From Nostoc sp. NMS8 (GTDB lineage: Bacteria; Cyanobacteriota; Cyanobacteriia; Cyanobacteriales; Nostocaceae): a stretch of 64,000 nucleotides of DNA. Positions 62,910 to 64,000 of the stretch are shown in pieces. Both the position numbers and the translations under genes were made by a program. The notes under the pieces are model-generated. The model saw nothing but the letters and a program-made list of their open reading frames with translations. It ran no database searches and was not told where the DNA came from. The DNA lies in NCBI RefSeq assembly GCF_017115045.1, contig NZ_JABXKK010000085.1:1-64000 (forward strand). Reading direction: 5' to 3'. How positions within the stretch are numbered: position 1 is the first letter of the stretch; every line of letters starts with the position of its first letter.

Positions 62910-63806
62910 TTACTGTCGGATTCTATTTTCTCTCCGTAATCGGGGATTGACAAATTCATTTAACCCTTCGCCAAGTAGTGATAACCCTACCACCATAAAT
63001 GTCATCGTTAAACCAGGGAAAAGCGTAGTCCACCAAATGCCAGTAGGTAGAGCTTCTAAGGCTTGTTTTAAATCATGTCCCCATTCTGCCACTTCTTCGG
63101 GAAGTCCTAGCCCCAAAAAGCCCAAACCGCCCAACACCAAAATCGCATCAGCGGCATTGAGCGTAAATAGGACGGGTACGCTTTGAATGACGTTGAAAAA
63201 CAGATAACGAGAAAGCACAACCCAAGTAGAAGCGCCCATTGCTTGAGCAGCTTCGATGAACACTTCAGTTTTCACGCTCACAGTGTGGTTGCGAACAACG
63301 CGGTAATATTGGGGAATGTAGGCAATGCTAATAGCGATCGCTGCATTTAATATCCCACGCCCTACCACAAACGCCAGTGTCACAGACAGCAGTAGCCCTG
63401 GTAGAGTGTAGATGCTATCCATAATAAACAGCAACACTTTATCTAACTTCCCACCGAGATAACCACTCAGCATCCCCAAAGGCACACCGATAATCATACT
63501 CAGCGCCGTTGCCAAAATTACCACCTGCAAAGCAGCTTGAGCGCCGAACAACGTCCGGGAGAACACATCATAACCCAGGCGACTAGTACCAAACCAATGT
63601 TTAGCTGAGGGTGGCTCGTGAATTGGATTAGAGAGAAAATCTTTCGGGTTTTGCAGCCATCCCCAAGCCTGCAATACGGGAGCGAAGAATGCCAGGAAGA
63701 TGAAAAATAGGGTAATGGCTAACCCGATGAGCATGAGTTTTTGGGAAAGATTGAAACTTTTGCCAAACTGTAAAAATGTCGGTAGTCGCCGTTTTGTAAT
63801 GGCCAT
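62910..63806 (-). CDS. Oligopeptide/dipeptide-type ABC transporter permease (DppC/OppC-like)
   Basis: 298 aa from ATG 63806; ATG 63845 is 13 residues longer. Six-helix permease with the NHWFGTSRLGYDVFSR-type N-terminal lead-in (here AKHWFGTSRLGYDVFSRTLF) and the EAA docking loop EAAQAMGASTWVVLSRYLF. Permeases of this type pair with DppB. No partner is in the window, which ends 150 bp upstream. Substrate may be peptides, nickel or other. Confidence 0.9.
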   Translation of the reverse strand: MAITKRRLPTFLQFGKSFNLSQKLMLIGLAITLFFIFLAFFAPVLQAWGWLQNPKDFLSNPIHEPPSAKHWFGTSRLGYDVFSRTLFGAQAALQVVILATALSMIIGVPLGMLSGYLGGKLDKVLLFIMDSIYTLPGLLLSVTLAFVVGRGILNAAIAISIAYIPQYYRVVRNHTVSVKTEVFIEAAQAMGASTWVVLSRYLFFNVIQSVPVLFTLNAADAILVLGGLGFLGLGLPEEVAEWGHDLKQALEALPTGIWWTTLFPGLTMTFMVVGLSLLGEGLNEFVNPRLRRENRIRQ

Positions 63807-63943
63807 AAAGCGATCGCCTGGAGCAAAGCTTGATACGCTGACCATTTTACATATTAGATCGGGGATTGCGTAAACATCCTCAATGAAAGTCTGACTAATT
63901 TACGATAAATACAGAGCTAGACTAGACATCTGGTGAAAAAGAA

Positions 63944-63974
63944 TGTAGAGACGTAGCAGTGCTACGTCTCTACA
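63944..63974. repeat. REP-type perfect palindrome
   Basis: TGTAGAGACGTAGCA, one G, TGCTACGTCTCTACA: a 15-bp stem with a one-base loop. A very common Nostoc-type interspersed element; may add to termination near the window's end. Confidence 0.85.
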
Positions 63975-64000
63975 AGGGTTCTGGGTAACACATCTTTAAT

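Overview
The window is chromosomal DNA from a cyanobacterium, most likely a filamentous Nostocales member (Nostoc/Anabaena/Calothrix-like). The palindrome GCGATCGC (HIP1) recurs throughout. The protein set includes photosynthetic-lineage NdhD, a GUN4-domain kinase, a tocopherol-type methyltransferase and a trehalose cluster in the order treZ-treY-treH, as in Nostoc. Intergenic DNA is full of small terminal-inverted-repeat elements (MITEs), REP-like palindromes and 21-bp tandem arrays. I saw no rRNA, tRNA, CRISPR array or intact transposase gene.

Layout. 1-8.3 kb: MITE debris, a Ser/Thr kinase fused to a formylglycine-enzyme-like domain, a polyamine-type ABC permease, a glycosyltransferase, a phospholipase-D-like lipoprotein with an EF-hand loop, and a cysteine desulfurase. 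8.3-12.5 kb: an accessory block with a 1274-aa nuclease-like/STAND ATPase (probable defence protein) and an orphan VapB antitoxin. 12.5-16 kb: ndhD, a coiled-coil protein and thrB. 16-20.3 kb: a secreted thioredoxin-like protein, a 1.1-kb gene-free stretch, and a PAS/Crp-like regulator. 20.3-26.6 kb: glpK, then a LysR regulator divergent from a CadD-like transporter, a secreted protein and a DUF202 membrane protein, then a methyltransferase. 26.6-33.7 kb: a second accessory block with an orphan ParA-like ATPase, a CHAT-STAND-TPR protein with almost identical 120-bp repeats, a hierarchical 21/84-bp tandem array, two MITEs and a kinase-GUN4 fusion. 33.7-38 kb: pirin, Dps, aldo/keto reductase, Uma2 and a DCC thiol protein. 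38.4-45.1 kb: treZ, treY and treH, with an array plus a MITE wedged between treZ and treY. 45.1-51.6 kb: nested MITEs, methyltransferase, TPR protein, queA, YraN, pentapeptide and small proteins. 51.9-56.5 kb: a third accessory block with an HNH-like membrane protein paired with a dynamin-like GTPase, an antitoxin relic and a RelE-type toxin-antitoxin pair. 56.6-64 kb: a peptidoglycan amidase, pyrG, a duplicated-domain protein, Uma2, a truncated relic, a ROK sugar kinase and an oligopeptide-type ABC permease.

How it fits together. Housekeeping genes are interrupted by three blocks rich in conflict-type genes. The best candidates for an undescribed system are the HNH-like plus dynamin-like pair (51945-55689), whose GTPase gene carries a very strong internal ribosome-binding site that could yield a second, membrane-anchor-free product, and the single-gene nuclease-STAND ATPase (8307-12131). 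I saw no HIP1 sites in the STAND gene or the dynamin gene, unlike most neighbours, which fits horizontal acquisition. Functions are inferred from sequence motifs alone; no database search was possible.
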